DNA of 12,132 nt. It comes from Planctomycetes bacterium RBG_13_46_10 (GTDB taxonomy: Bacteria; Planctomycetota; Phycisphaerae; Sedimentisphaerales; Anaerobacaceae). The DNA lies in the NCBI GenBank assembly GCA_001824645.1, contig MHYD01000027.1, forward strand, positions 3,931 through 16,062, given 5' to 3'. How positions within the stretch are numbered: the stretch's first letter is position 1; every line of letters begins with the position of its first letter. Both the position numbers and the translations under genes were made by a program. Under the pieces are notes generated by a model. That model was given only the letters and a program-made list of their open reading frames with translations, did no database searches and was not told the origin of the DNA. Shown piece by piece: positions 1-7,750 of the stretch.

Positions 1-1
1 T

Positions 2-1390
2 TCTCGAGAATTTTTTTGTTGCCTGTATTAATTGCTCTCCGGAAAGATGTTCTGTTCTCATTACTACATCACGAGAATTGTATTTCTCCCAGTTATACGT
101 TAAAATCAGGTTTTTCATTTTTGCCAGCTCGAATAGTTTGGTCCCCGGGTAAGGCGTAACGAGATTCCAATTCACGCTATGAGGATTTAGCTCTAACAGA
201 AACTCGTATGTATTAATCAGGCTTTCCATGTTTTCTCCCGGCAAGCCTATTATGACATGAGCCATTGTATAAATCCCCTCTTCAGCCGTGATTTTAAAGG
301 TTTCTTTTACTGTTTCCTTGTTTAAGTATGGCTTGCCTATTTTTTCTAATAGCTTTTCATCCCCTGTCTCAACGCCGAAATGAATCCTGTTGCAGCCTGC
401 AGCTTTTATTTCTCTCAATAAGTTTCTGGTAATTTTATCAGGTCTCGTTTCAAACAGCCAGTTTACCTTAAGTCCCCGGGCGCGAATCAGGTCACAAATC
501 TGCCTGGTCCTGTCGCTATCCATGGTGAAAACCTGGTCCCTGAAGAGGAAAGCATTAATGTGAAATGTTTTGGATAAGTATTCCATCTCATCAACAAGCT
601 TTTTGGGGGATTTGTAGAAAATCTTCCTTCCAAAGCCAATGGGATATGGGCAATAAATACATGGGAAGGGACAGCCCTTCCCAGAAAGGATTGGAAAATA
701 ATTCAGAAATTTACCGTCTGGTTCACAGATACGAAGCTTGTATGCCTGCATGGGAAACTCATCATAGATCCGTATATCCAGGTCATCTAAGTTTTGGCCG
801 TTTTGTGGGTTTTGAAGTGGATTGTGCTTTATCAGAAGCTTTCCATTTGTCTTTTCTCTGTAACTCAGTCCGGGAATTTCTTTTTCAGGTTGTGTAGATT
901 TTTCCTGAATGGCTCGGATTAACTTTATTATAGGCTCACAGTAGAAGGGGTATTCTCCATCTACTAAAAAATCTACCTTGCTTTTAGTCAAGATTTCCTC
1001 GCCTAAGAACCTTGTAATTACGCCCATACCGATAAGGAAAATATTGGGGAAATTTTCTTTTATCTTATTTAATAAATGAATGTCTCCGTACATCGATGGC
1101 AGGCAAATCATCGAGGTAATGAAAGCAGGTTGCGTATTCTTTATTTTCCTGATAACCTCTTCTACGTTTAGTTTCATCACTTGCGCATCTAATATTGACA
1201 AGTCATAACCCTCTTTTCTTATTCTGGTGGCAAGGTAGGGCATGAATACAGGAAAAACTACATCTGAGGAATGACCATAATCTTTTCTTTTAACTAATCG
1301 GCCGACACCATATCCCCCTGCATTGTCCCTATTTAGGTCTATTCCTGGTGTGCTTGGTAAATTTAGTATCATTACCTTCTTGTTTTCCAT
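2..1390 (-). CDS. B12-binding-type radical SAM protein (C-terminus beyond window)
   Basis: Translating the minus strand from the ATG at 1390 gives 463 uninterrupted codons that reach the left edge without a stop, so the gene is partial. Residues about 1-160 look like the N-terminal cobalamin-binding (Rossmann-like) domain of B12-type radical SAM enzymes, ending in the typical VDFLVDGE segment (139-146). The usual DxHxxG cobalamin ligand motif is absent; this is also true of many members of the family. The radical SAM core follows: the CxxxCxxC [4Fe-4S] motif is C240-P-F-P-C244-I-Y-C247, and GVETGDE (339-345) and IIGLPGE (380-386) match conserved core strands. The family uses SAM to start radical chemistry such as methylation, ring rearrangement or methylthiolation; the substrate here is unknown. 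The start lies 26 bp after the glycosyltransferase stop, with GGAG 11 nt upstream, so it is probably co-transcribed with the polysaccharide genes. The family call is firm; the function is not. Confidence 0.93.
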   Translation of the reverse strand, partial: MENKKVMILNLPSTPGIDLNRDNAGGYGVGRLVKRKDYGHSSDVVFPVFMPYLATRIRKEGYDLSILDAQVMKLNVEEVIRKIKNTQPAFITSMICLPSMYGDIHLLNKIKENFPNIFLIGMGVITRFLGEEILTKSKVDFLVDGEYPFYCEPIIKLIRAIQEKSTQPEKEIPGLSYREKTNGKLLIKHNPLQNPQNGQNLDDLDIRIYDEFPMQAYKLRICEPDGKFLNYFPILSGKGCPFPCIYCPYPIGFGRKIFYKSPKKLVDEMEYLSKTFHINAFLFRDQVFTMDSDRTRQICDLIRARGLKVNWLFETRPDKITRNLLREIKAAGCNRIHFGVETGDEKLLEKIGKPYLNKETVKETFKITAEEGIYTMAHVIIGLPGENMESLINTYEFLLELNPHSVNWNLVTPYPGTKLFELAKMKNLILTYNWEKYNSRDVVMRTEHLSGEQLIQATKKFSR

Positions 1391-1416
1391 TTTTAATATT
1401 GCTCCAAATGTGTTGA

Positions 1417-2604
1417 TTAAGCTACATTTTGTCTGTAATTTGCCTGGGCTAATTGCAGGGCTTTTTCATAAGTGGCCATCAAGCTTTTGTAATATTTTTG
1501 GGCGGAATATTCACATAGCGCCTTTTCCCTGCCGGCCTGGCCCATTTTTTCGCAAAGTTCCGGTCTTTCCCACAGGTAACTCACCTTCGCCTGCAAATCA
1601 TGGGCGTTGCCCGGCTGAAACAATAATCCTGTAACACCATCTTCCACTATTTCTGGTAATCCGCCGATTCGAGAACATATTACCGGTTTGCCCCACAACG
1701 CTGCCTCAGCCAAAGTTAGACCAAATGTCTCATAACAAATGCTGGGCAAAATGACAATACGAGAATTGCGATAAAATTCATCTAACTGATTTGCTTTCAA
1801 ATGTCCGCAAAACTCGAGGTTACTTAAAGCTTCTCTTGATACATCCGGCATACGAACATTCAAACCCGCTATCTTGAACTGAATATTACAACACAATCGT
1901 GCTGCCTCTATAAAGGTCGAGATGCCCTTTTCCGGACTGACTCGCCCTATGTAACTAACATAATTACCTAATTCTGCAGATACATTCATTTCACTGACAC
2001 CAGCCATATTGGGAAGAACACATATCCTGTCACCTGGATAACCTTCCTGAATCAGTCGCTGCCGTTGGAATTGTGTCAGAGCTGCATATATTGTCACGTT
2101 ATCAATATAGAACCTTTTCCTTCTGGCAACATAGTTTCGCAGGGCATAGCCTACATTCTTGAACAGGCTTTTTACACAGTTGCGAAGCACGCACCAGTAT
2201 TCCCGTCCTCCTGAGCATTTTTCACAAGTTTTGCCGCCTGTCATAAATAGGCCGTTCGGGCAAATAAGTCGATAATTATGCGCCGTCATGACCACCGGCA
2301 GACCGGAATGACTGCATTCACTCAATATAGATGGTGAAATCAGCGGGTAAAGATTGTGGACATGAACGACATCTGGTTTCTGCTCAGCTAATATGCGACG
2401 AATAGCTTTCTTCGAAGTAAAGCTATAAATACCACTAAAAAAGGCCTTGGCTTTCAGCCGAAATGAGCCGAGTATCTCTTCACTGCTTCGAAAAAAACAA
2501 TACACCTCATGCCCTTGTTCGCGAAGAAGCTTAACGATGTTGGAAACAACAACATCCTCGCCGCTCAGTGCCCCATATTTATTATGTACCATTAAGATGC
2601 GCAT
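1417..2604 (-). CDS. GT4-type (GT-B fold) glycosyltransferase
   Basis: This cytoplasmic enzyme transfers a sugar from a nucleotide donor to a growing lipid-linked glycan. Counting from the first possible start at 2610 (397 residues), the N-terminal domain begins MRILMVHN, contains GEDVVVSN (17-24) and HVHNLYPL (83-90), and has AHNYRLICPNG (110-120). The donor-binding C-terminal domain has GRVSPEKG (222-229), the GT4 E-x7-E motif (E294 and E302 in the YETFGLTLAEA stretch), and GGLPEIVEDG (316-325). A cysteine group (C117, C129, C132, C140, C145) follows the HNYR segment, as in a subset of such enzymes. I prefer the ATG at 2604 over the TTG at 2610 because the protein then begins MRILMVHN, as is usual; however, the TTG has a weak GAAG at better spacing, so it remains possible. 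The gene follows the truncated beta-helix gene closely and precedes the radical SAM gene by 26 bp. Donor and acceptor cannot be read from sequence. Confidence 0.94.
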   Translation of the reverse strand: MRILMVHNKYGALSGEDVVVSNIVKLLREQGHEVYCFFRSSEEILGSFRLKAKAFFSGIYSFTSKKAIRRILAEQKPDVVHVHNLYPLISPSILSECSHSGLPVVMTAHNYRLICPNGLFMTGGKTCEKCSGGREYWCVLRNCVKSLFKNVGYALRNYVARRKRFYIDNVTIYAALTQFQRQRLIQEGYPGDRICVLPNMAGVSEMNVSAELGNYVSYIGRVSPEKGISTFIEAARLCCNIQFKIAGLNVRMPDVSREALSNLEFCGHLKANQLDEFYRNSRIVILPSICYETFGLTLAEAALWGKPVICSRIGGLPEIVEDGVTGLLFQPGNAHDLQAKVSYLWERPELCEKMGQAGREKALCEYSAQKYYKSLMATYEKALQLAQANYRQNVA

Positions 2605-2622
2605 AATCAAATATCACAATCT

Positions 2623-2967
2623 TCATTTTTCGCACTCGCCAGGATAAGCACAATATACAATAGGTTTACCCACAGTTTCTGAATCTCTACTGTCCGGTTC
2701 AAAGGTAGCGGTTCTCTCATATATTCCGCCTCGAGGGTAAACTGTCACTCCACCTTCGGGAAGTCCGGTGCTGGTTTTTAGATTGAGAATGGCTGTGCGT
2801 GCCATTTCCAAAGTGGTGAAAGGCTCATCTATAGTTACAGGATTTGCATCGTCACCATTTGTTCCATCAATATAGTAGTCAATCGCTCCCAAACATACCG
2901 CTCTGGTCAAAATCAACCAAATCAATATCAAACTGGATAGTAAAAGTTTCTTATGCTTCACATTCAT
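2623..2967 (-). pseudogene. Truncated right-handed beta-helix protein (N-terminal remnant)
   Basis: The 114-residue product starts with a clear signal peptide: basic MNVKHKK, a hydrophobic stretch at about 8-21, then a likely cleavage near CLGA. The rest (about 30-114) aligns by eye with the N-terminal part of the 699-residue beta-helix protein at 5582-7681. Both have a YYIDG/FYVSP strand, then a G(T/S)xG(D) turn, an ARxxIxxLK helix, GVTV-x2-RGGIY, and GKPIVYxAY. The shorter protein then stops at a TGA, where the longer one continues for about 575 residues of repeats, and the glycosyltransferase begins 12-18 bp later. No continuation is visible in other frames, so the 3' part appears deleted, not frameshifted. 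The two copies differ greatly in DNA sequence, so this is an old paralogue. It could still be made as a small secreted protein, but the beta-helix proper is missing. No strong ribosome binding site is visible before the ATG. Confidence 0.72.
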
Positions 2968-3317
2968 GCTTTCATTTAATTATTTCTTATTATTCATCTT
3001 CATTTCTAATTACATAATTAAATTAACAATTTAAGTTATTGGGACATCTTCAATTACCAAAGAGCTATACCACAAATTTTGCTAATTTATTATTGATTCT
3101 TTATAACTGGTCTTTATCTTACAGTCGATTTGGTAATGCTTGCCCCACAAAACATCATTTATTTGACAGCGGCAAATCTTATGACCGCATGAAATATTTC
3201 GATGTGACTGACAATGCCTGCTCAAGGGCTATCACAGATAGCAAAGCATCCCAGGAAATCTCTAATGTAATCCTTCAAGCATGTAAAATGAATTCAACTG
3301 CCTTCTCCGGTGTATGA
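2968..3317. other. 350-bp gap with no recognised gene
   Basis: This lies between the methyltransferase stop and the truncated beta-helix gene. The part nearest the beta-helix gene (about 2968-3120) is very AT-rich and could hold a promoter for the three downstream genes, but I found no pair of -35 and -10 boxes with proper spacing. No hairpin followed by a T run marks a terminator after the methyltransferase. The part nearest the methyltransferase (about 3120-3317) has more balanced composition. On the minus strand it shows short open stretches broken by stops, as in a decayed coding sequence. On the plus strand, a 92-codon frame with a TTG start (3039-3317) is open but has no recognisable motif or ribosome binding site. 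Confidence 0.6.
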
Positions 3318-4001
3318 TTACTTGTTTTTATATACTCCATACTTGTGGCCAGCATAGCAAGGGAATTCGCCGTATTTCACGAGCCAATCACAGTGTTTGA
3401 CATGTTCTTCAAAGGGGCCGATATTCTTCCAGATAATTGTAAGCTCCCGCGGAGCCTCGATTAGTGAGTGTCGGATATTACGCAACACTTTTGAAAGAGT
3501 CTCGCCAACAAAAGAGTGATAGCCGTATACGAATGTCACCTCCGGCGAAACAGCATACGAAGCAGCGTCTGCTGTTAACACCCAGATATCGTTACACGAG
3601 AGCTTTCTCCTCGCCCGTTGTATGTTTTGCTTAGCTATAACGACTAGTTGCGGGGCTATCTCGATCCCAATGATTCTCCGAAATGGGTAAGCAGCAGCCA
3701 TAATGAGCACTCTGCCCTTTCCTGCCCCGTAGTCAAGAAAAACATCCCTGTTATCTCGGATCTTAAAGTGTCGCATGACTTTTCTGAAGCTTCGATAGTC
3801 CGTGGGGCTGTACCATCGACACATTGGATTCCTAATGCCCAGTTCAGCCGATTCCACAGAACCACACGTTGAAATTCCAAGCCGCCAATCATAATACCTA
3901 TCCGAAATCCGATGAGCGATGTATTTCGGAATTAACTGGGGCCCTTCAGCTCTTATTATAGCGATTGCCTTTCTTACAATCAATTCTAAGCACCCGATCA
4001 C
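3318..4001 (-). CDS. Class I SAM-dependent methyltransferase
   Basis: A 227-residue cytoplasmic enzyme of the Rossmann-fold methyltransferase type. SAM-binding motif I is FLDYGAGKGRV (88-98), followed by the acidic end of strand 2 in GIEIAPQLV (112-120) and a motif II-like VLTADAA (141-147). A basic N-terminal helix and the ELGIRNPMCRWYSP segment (53-66) lie upstream. The segment after strand 4 reads VYGYHSFVG, where relatives more often have a YNPF-like sequence. The gene starts with GTG at 4001 and has a good ribosome binding site (GAGGAAG) just upstream, which decides the start. It sits 229 bp after the Wzy-like gene and on the same strand, so it may methylate a sugar, the chain end or a lipid intermediate of the polysaccharide, but no feature fixes the substrate. 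Confidence is high for the fold and low for the role. Confidence 0.88.
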   Translation of the reverse strand: MIGCLELIVRKAIAIIRAEGPQLIPKYIAHRISDRYYDWRLGISTCGSVESAELGIRNPMCRWYSPTDYRSFRKVMRHFKIRDNRDVFLDYGAGKGRVLIMAAAYPFRRIIGIEIAPQLVVIAKQNIQRARRKLSCNDIWVLTADAASYAVSPEVTFVYGYHSFVGETLSKVLRNIRHSLIEAPRELTIIWKNIGPFEEHVKHCDWLVKYGEFPCYAGHKYGVYKNK

Positions 4002-4230
4002 CCTTCCTCGTTTTTACTATTTTTCTTGATTTCTCTGCCTATTGAGCTGGAGATCAGGTGGATCGAATCCATCCATTCTCGCCAGCACTGACTAGCACTT
4101 GTTCTCCCCTGATAGTTTTGTAAGATTATCGCGCATCCCAAAAGGTACTCACTTGAAGAGGAAGCACTTTGAATTTGCTATCATCGATTATAAAGGTTTC
4201 TAAAGAACACTTTTTTCACTTGAAAGGAGA
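4002..4230. other. 229-bp gap between wzy-like and methyltransferase genes
   Basis: No coding sequence is evident. It carries a perfect minus-strand TATAAT (4187-4192) without a good -35 box, and a small inverted repeat, TGGAT-TCG-ATCCA on the minus strand (4059-4071). No T-tract terminator follows the wzy-like stop. The spacing is large for this cluster, so the methyltransferase may have its own promoter here. Confidence 0.5.
4187..4192 (-). promoter_or_regulatory. Possible -10 box upstream of the methyltransferase gene
   Basis: The minus strand reads TATAAT, an exact sigma70-type -10 hexamer, 186 bp before the GTG start of the methyltransferase. At 16-18 bp spacing, the upstream hexamer is A-rich and does not resemble TTGACA. 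In AT-rich DNA a lone TATAAT is common by chance, so this is only a candidate. Confidence 0.2.
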
Positions 4231-5598
4231 CTACCTCTGTGCGCTTTGATAGAACCACCGACAATTTGGGATTTGTCCTGCCATTTGATGGCAGCATACG
4301 ACCGCCGGGGCTTGTGATTCATATAGCGCAATGTCAAAGCATCGAAGAGATGCGCCATAGATGAAATTACATGCTAATGCGCTGAATGGCGATTCCAGAG
4401 TAGGACCGAACAAAACTGCCCCCATGAAGGCCGGCACGAAACATAAATATAGCAGCATAATTTGTTGTAACCTGGGATCTGCAGAGTGTTTTAGAATAAT
4501 CATGTTGCGCACAGGCATCGCAAAATAAATGATTATCGATAACACTAATCCCGGTATGCCGAACCTGCCGTATATCGTTACAAAACTATTATGGGGGTTT
4601 TTGAAGGACACATCTATTAACTGACTTTTTACTCCCTGGCCAATGACGGGATTTTTTTCCAGCGTATTTTCTATAATCTCCTTCCACATTTGCAGTCTGT
4701 GTTCTTTTGTGCCGGCTCTTATTACGTGTGGTGAGCGACTAAAGATAGAAGCCATAAGATCAAGCTGAAGTGTTACCTTTTGTACGGATGCGTTTTTTGG
4801 CGCTATTATAATCCCGGTAACAAGAATTAATCCGGAAAAGAGTGTTATCAATGAAAGAGAAAATTTGTTGTACCTGAACCATATTTCTTTAAATATGACT
4901 AAAGTCAGCAGTACGCCCAGAATACCAAGCTGCGAACCACGTTCGGTGCTTACAATGTGGCCGATTATTGAAGAGATGAGCAGGGCGGTTGTCTTAATTA
5001 ATCCTATTTTATGAGAAAATATTAACGCATAGGCGATACCAACCCCGAAGTAAATATAACAGGAATCGGTGTGCCCGAATAAGGAAACACCATTAATAAA
5101 TGGAGGCATTTCTGTTAATGGTATTATACTGGAAACGAGGAAGTGTATATTACTGAGCAGTATGGCATAGTACAGAACATCTATAAATATTTTTTGTTTT
5201 TCGGTTGTGGATATTATAGTGTACCCGAAGTATATAAAAACTGCATAGTAAGCTGCGGATGAATACATGATGGATTCAGTTCCCGAGTAACGATAATGAA
5301 AAATGATGTATGGAAGCGGTAAAGCAGCAAAAATCAGGGAGGCTAAGCCATAAGGATTGTTACAAAATTCTATCAGTTTATCGCTCCTTAGAAACAGCAC
5401 TGCAAAGAGAATTATAGTAATCTCGCCTCCATACAGAGGAGGGATGCCGAAATATGCAGCCGACCTTCGCAGCACAAGAAAAAATACAAATATGATTATT
5501 GCAGCCCAAAATTTCTTGTCGGAGCTTTGTAGATTATTTTCTATTTGGTAATTACGTATGAGGCTCATACCCATCCGAGATTTAGTTGGCACCTGCAT
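4231..5598 (-). CDS. Wzy-like O-antigen/exopolysaccharide polymerase or ligase
   Basis: A 455-residue inner-membrane protein with many hydrophobic segments (first at about 30-44, last near 375-397). It fits the O-antigen ligase/polymerase (Wzy_C) family. STERGSQLG (217-225) matches the conserved Arg-containing motif at the start of the large periplasmic loop. HRLQMW (300-305), NPVIGQG (316-322) and NPHNSFVTIYGRFGIPG (334-350) match the end of that loop, with the family's HN pair and GxxG turn. The protein would join lipid-linked repeat units in the periplasm, or transfer finished glycan to an acceptor; sequence alone does not separate the two. Next to a flippase and a Wzc-like regulator, polymerase is more likely. 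The ATG at 5598 overlaps the end of the beta-helix gene by 17 bp; in-frame ATGs at 5574 and 5568 are alternatives. The last 25 or so residues are polar, with several cysteines (C435, C436, C446). Confidence 0.85.
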   Translation of the reverse strand: MQVPTKSRMGMSLIRNYQIENNLQSSDKKFWAAIIIFVFFLVLRRSAAYFGIPPLYGGEITIILFAVLFLRSDKLIEFCNNPYGLASLIFAALPLPYIIFHYRYSGTESIMYSSAAYYAVFIYFGYTIISTTEKQKIFIDVLYYAILLSNIHFLVSSIIPLTEMPPFINGVSLFGHTDSCYIYFGVGIAYALIFSHKIGLIKTTALLISSIIGHIVSTERGSQLGILGVLLTLVIFKEIWFRYNKFSLSLITLFSGLILVTGIIIAPKNASVQKVTLQLDLMASIFSRSPHVIRAGTKEHRLQMWKEIIENTLEKNPVIGQGVKSQLIDVSFKNPHNSFVTIYGRFGIPGLVLSIIIYFAMPVRNMIILKHSADPRLQQIMLLYLCFVPAFMGAVLFGPTLESPFSALACNFIYGASLRCFDIALYESQAPAVVCCHQMAGQIPNCRWFYQSAQR

Positions 5599-7681
5599 AT
5601 TCTTGGTGCAAGCAGGATATTAGGCCGATTTTTTCCATGGGGATTTTTTCAAAGCCGAGCTTGTAGGCAACCGAATCATTTTTAAGCCGAAAGTCCAAAG
5701 AGGCACGATTTATAAAACCGGGGTTATCTTCTATAATATTGTTCTCAAAGGTAATAACATTCCGGTCAACGTCGTTAGTAAGTTCCAGCCCTCTGCCTCC
5801 GGAAAAAATGTTGTTGCTGATAACATTTCTTTTTGGCTCAGTCGGTTCATCCTCCAGAATCCTTGCTAACTCGGGATAACGCTGGCCGTAAGGAGGCTCG
5901 TCGAAATTTACGTCTTCCAATTTTTTGTACATGTCCCATTGCTCTGGTTTGGCAATATATTGGTTTGCCAGGGCGATGCCGCGAGCATCCATGAATACAG
6001 CGGGGTCACAATCTATGAAAATATTGTTCTTTACAATATTATCTCGGCCGCCTCCGACAACGACCGCATGGTTCGTTTTGCAGAAGATATTACCAAAGAC
6101 GGTTATACCGCTTGCAAGGTCATCCAGATAAACTGCCATTGCACCGCCGGTCATCGGTGAATTAATGTCACGCAGGTAATTGTAGCGAATAATTGTCCCG
6201 CGTGCTGTCCAGTCGCGTCCGGTATAAATTGCTCCGACGTCACCGGTCTCATTGCAAACATTATAAATTTCATTAAACTCAAAGAGGTGCTCATTGCCAT
6301 TGAATAGGATTGCGGTTTGTGGGCCGTCATGGATTAAATTATGGGCTGCTTTATTACCTACACCTTCAACATTAATAGCCGGCGTGCAGGTTCTTACCCA
6401 TCGGCTGTAGCTATGGATATGGTTGTTGCAGGCATAATTATTTGCGGGAGTGAGCGTTTTTCGGTCTCCGCCGGAAAGGCGGATGCCCCCATCTCCGGAG
6501 TAGTAAATTTCGCAGCCAATAACGCCATTCTTGATCCCTCCCCTGATATCAACTGCTACATTACCAACGTTTCGCAGCTTACAGCTTTCAATGGTGTTGT
6601 GACTTCCCCCTATTATTTCAACAGCTATGCCTCGGCCAAACTCAACAGTTAGCCCGCGTAAGATTATATTGGAGGCTCCTGTTATTGATATAATCGGCTC
6701 TTGCAAAATCGAGACGAATATTTTTCCGTCATCGAGTTTTTCTATTGGCCAGAAATACAAGGTTCCGCTATTGCGGTCGAGGTACCATTCGCCAGGCTCA
6801 TCAAGCTCTTCGAGGATATTAAAGGCATAATACCGTTTTCCTGCTGTATATCCATATACTCCGTGCGGCTCCTGGGTGGCAATCTTTCCGGCATGGGTAT
6901 CTATTGATTTTACCTTTACATAAGAATCGGCCCAGTCCCATGTCCAGTAGCCATGCAGCCAAATATCATCTGCTTTTACCCAGCGTTTTGGGCGGTAGCC
7001 TTCATATTTAAATTCACCACCATCTTTATCATCCGGCACTGATTCAATTTTTACCCAGCCTTGATTTGGCCAGCGCGCCAATTGCATCGGTAGGTAATCA
7101 TAGAAAAGCTCAAGACCGGCAGGATACGTAGGCCGTCCAAAACCTCTCGGTTTCAGCTCTCCAAATTCACTAATGCCTTGGGTCCGCAGATTTGTCTGAA
7201 GTATCATGTGTTGATATTTTTTATTTATTCGACTGAGTATTGCCGGGTCTTCAATCCTTTCAAATCCTGTGATTTCTTTGCCGCCTATAAGGCGCACTTC
7301 TTCATTATTGTATGCCTGATAAACAATCGGCTTACCTTGTATGCCACTATCGTCACTGGTCAGGCGAAAGATTTTTTCCATGGGGTAGATACCACCACGA
7401 ATAAATACGGTGACACCGCTGTTAGATATTTGCCCGGTTTGTTTTAATGTTCTGATGACGTCACGTGCTCCTTCAGGAGTTTTGAGTGGACCATCGGTAC
7501 CTTTGTCGTTCGGAGCCTGTAATGTCCCCGACCAGGCGTCACTACCTTGTGGTGAAACATAGAAAACATTTCTTGAACCTTCAGCCAATAGCAAAGCCTG
7601 TGAAGGAAATAAAAGAATGGCTGTGTTTATACAGCAAAGACTTAAAACTGAGGATTTATAGTTTTGGTTTACGATTGACAA
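5582..7681 (-). CDS. Secreted right-handed parallel beta-helix protein
   Basis: A 699-residue protein with an N-terminal signal peptide (hydrophobic core about 11-33) and a right-handed beta-helix architecture. The N-terminal part has FYVSPQGSDAWSG (40-52) and GVTVFIRGGIY (89-99). A middle domain (about 140-325) is rich in Trp and Tyr. The helix itself (about 330-560) shows repeated short strands ending in Asn or Gly, such as NTIESC, NVGNVAVDI, GGIRLSGG, DDLASGITVFGNIF and DNIVKNNIFIDC, and resumes at 618-650. The end (about 652-685) has the NPGFINR...DFRL pattern common in these proteins. This fold is used by polysaccharide lyases, epimerases and hydrolases, so the protein may modify or trim the polymer made by the cluster; no catalytic set can be assigned. 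The start is a TTG, the first usual start codon after an in-frame stop that is the flippase's own TAA 69 bp upstream. The ribosome binding site is weak. The gene overlaps the wzy-like gene by 17 bp, which suggests coupled translation. Confidence 0.92.
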   Translation of the reverse strand: MSIVNQNYKSSVLSLCCINTAILLFPSQALLLAEGSRNVFYVSPQGSDAWSGTLQAPNDKGTDGPLKTPEGARDVIRTLKQTGQISNSGVTVFIRGGIYPMEKIFRLTSDDSGIQGKPIVYQAYNNEEVRLIGGKEITGFERIEDPAILSRINKKYQHMILQTNLRTQGISEFGELKPRGFGRPTYPAGLELFYDYLPMQLARWPNQGWVKIESVPDDKDGGEFKYEGYRPKRWVKADDIWLHGYWTWDWADSYVKVKSIDTHAGKIATQEPHGVYGYTAGKRYYAFNILEELDEPGEWYLDRNSGTLYFWPIEKLDDGKIFVSILQEPIISITGASNIILRGLTVEFGRGIAVEIIGGSHNTIESCKLRNVGNVAVDIRGGIKNGVIGCEIYYSGDGGIRLSGGDRKTLTPANNYACNNHIHSYSRWVRTCTPAINVEGVGNKAAHNLIHDGPQTAILFNGNEHLFEFNEIYNVCNETGDVGAIYTGRDWTARGTIIRYNYLRDINSPMTGGAMAVYLDDLASGITVFGNIFCKTNHAVVVGGGRDNIVKNNIFIDCDPAVFMDARGIALANQYIAKPEQWDMYKKLEDVNFDEPPYGQRYPELARILEDEPTEPKRNVISNNIFSGGRGLELTNDVDRNVITFENNIIEDNPGFINRASLDFRLKNDSVAYKLGFEKIPMEKIGLISCLHQEYAGAN

Positions 7682-7750
7682 ATGTCGATTGAAAATTACC
7701 TGAAGTCGGATAGAAATCGTAGCTCTTAAATCACAAATACATATTTCAAT

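Noticed and set aside
565..897. Plus-strand open frame of 110 codons
   Set aside because: It lies entirely opposite the radical SAM gene, whose minus-strand frame has clear family motifs. It has no recognisable motif of its own.
3039..3317. Plus-strand 92-codon frame in the 350-bp gap
   Set aside because: It has a TTG start, no clear ribosome binding site and no recognisable domain, and it is opposite in direction to every neighbour. It was kept only as part of the gap description.
4206..4226. Repeated CACTT and possible TTTCA/TGAAA hairpin after the wzy-like stop, as a terminator
   Set aside because: The arms are only 5 bp with a 2-nt loop and no proper T tract follows on the minus strand. 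The CACTT copies are a short direct repeat.
6341..6907. Several plus-strand open frames of 67-103 codons
   Set aside because: All lie opposite the beta-helix gene, whose reading frame is complete and motif-rich. They are frame shadows.
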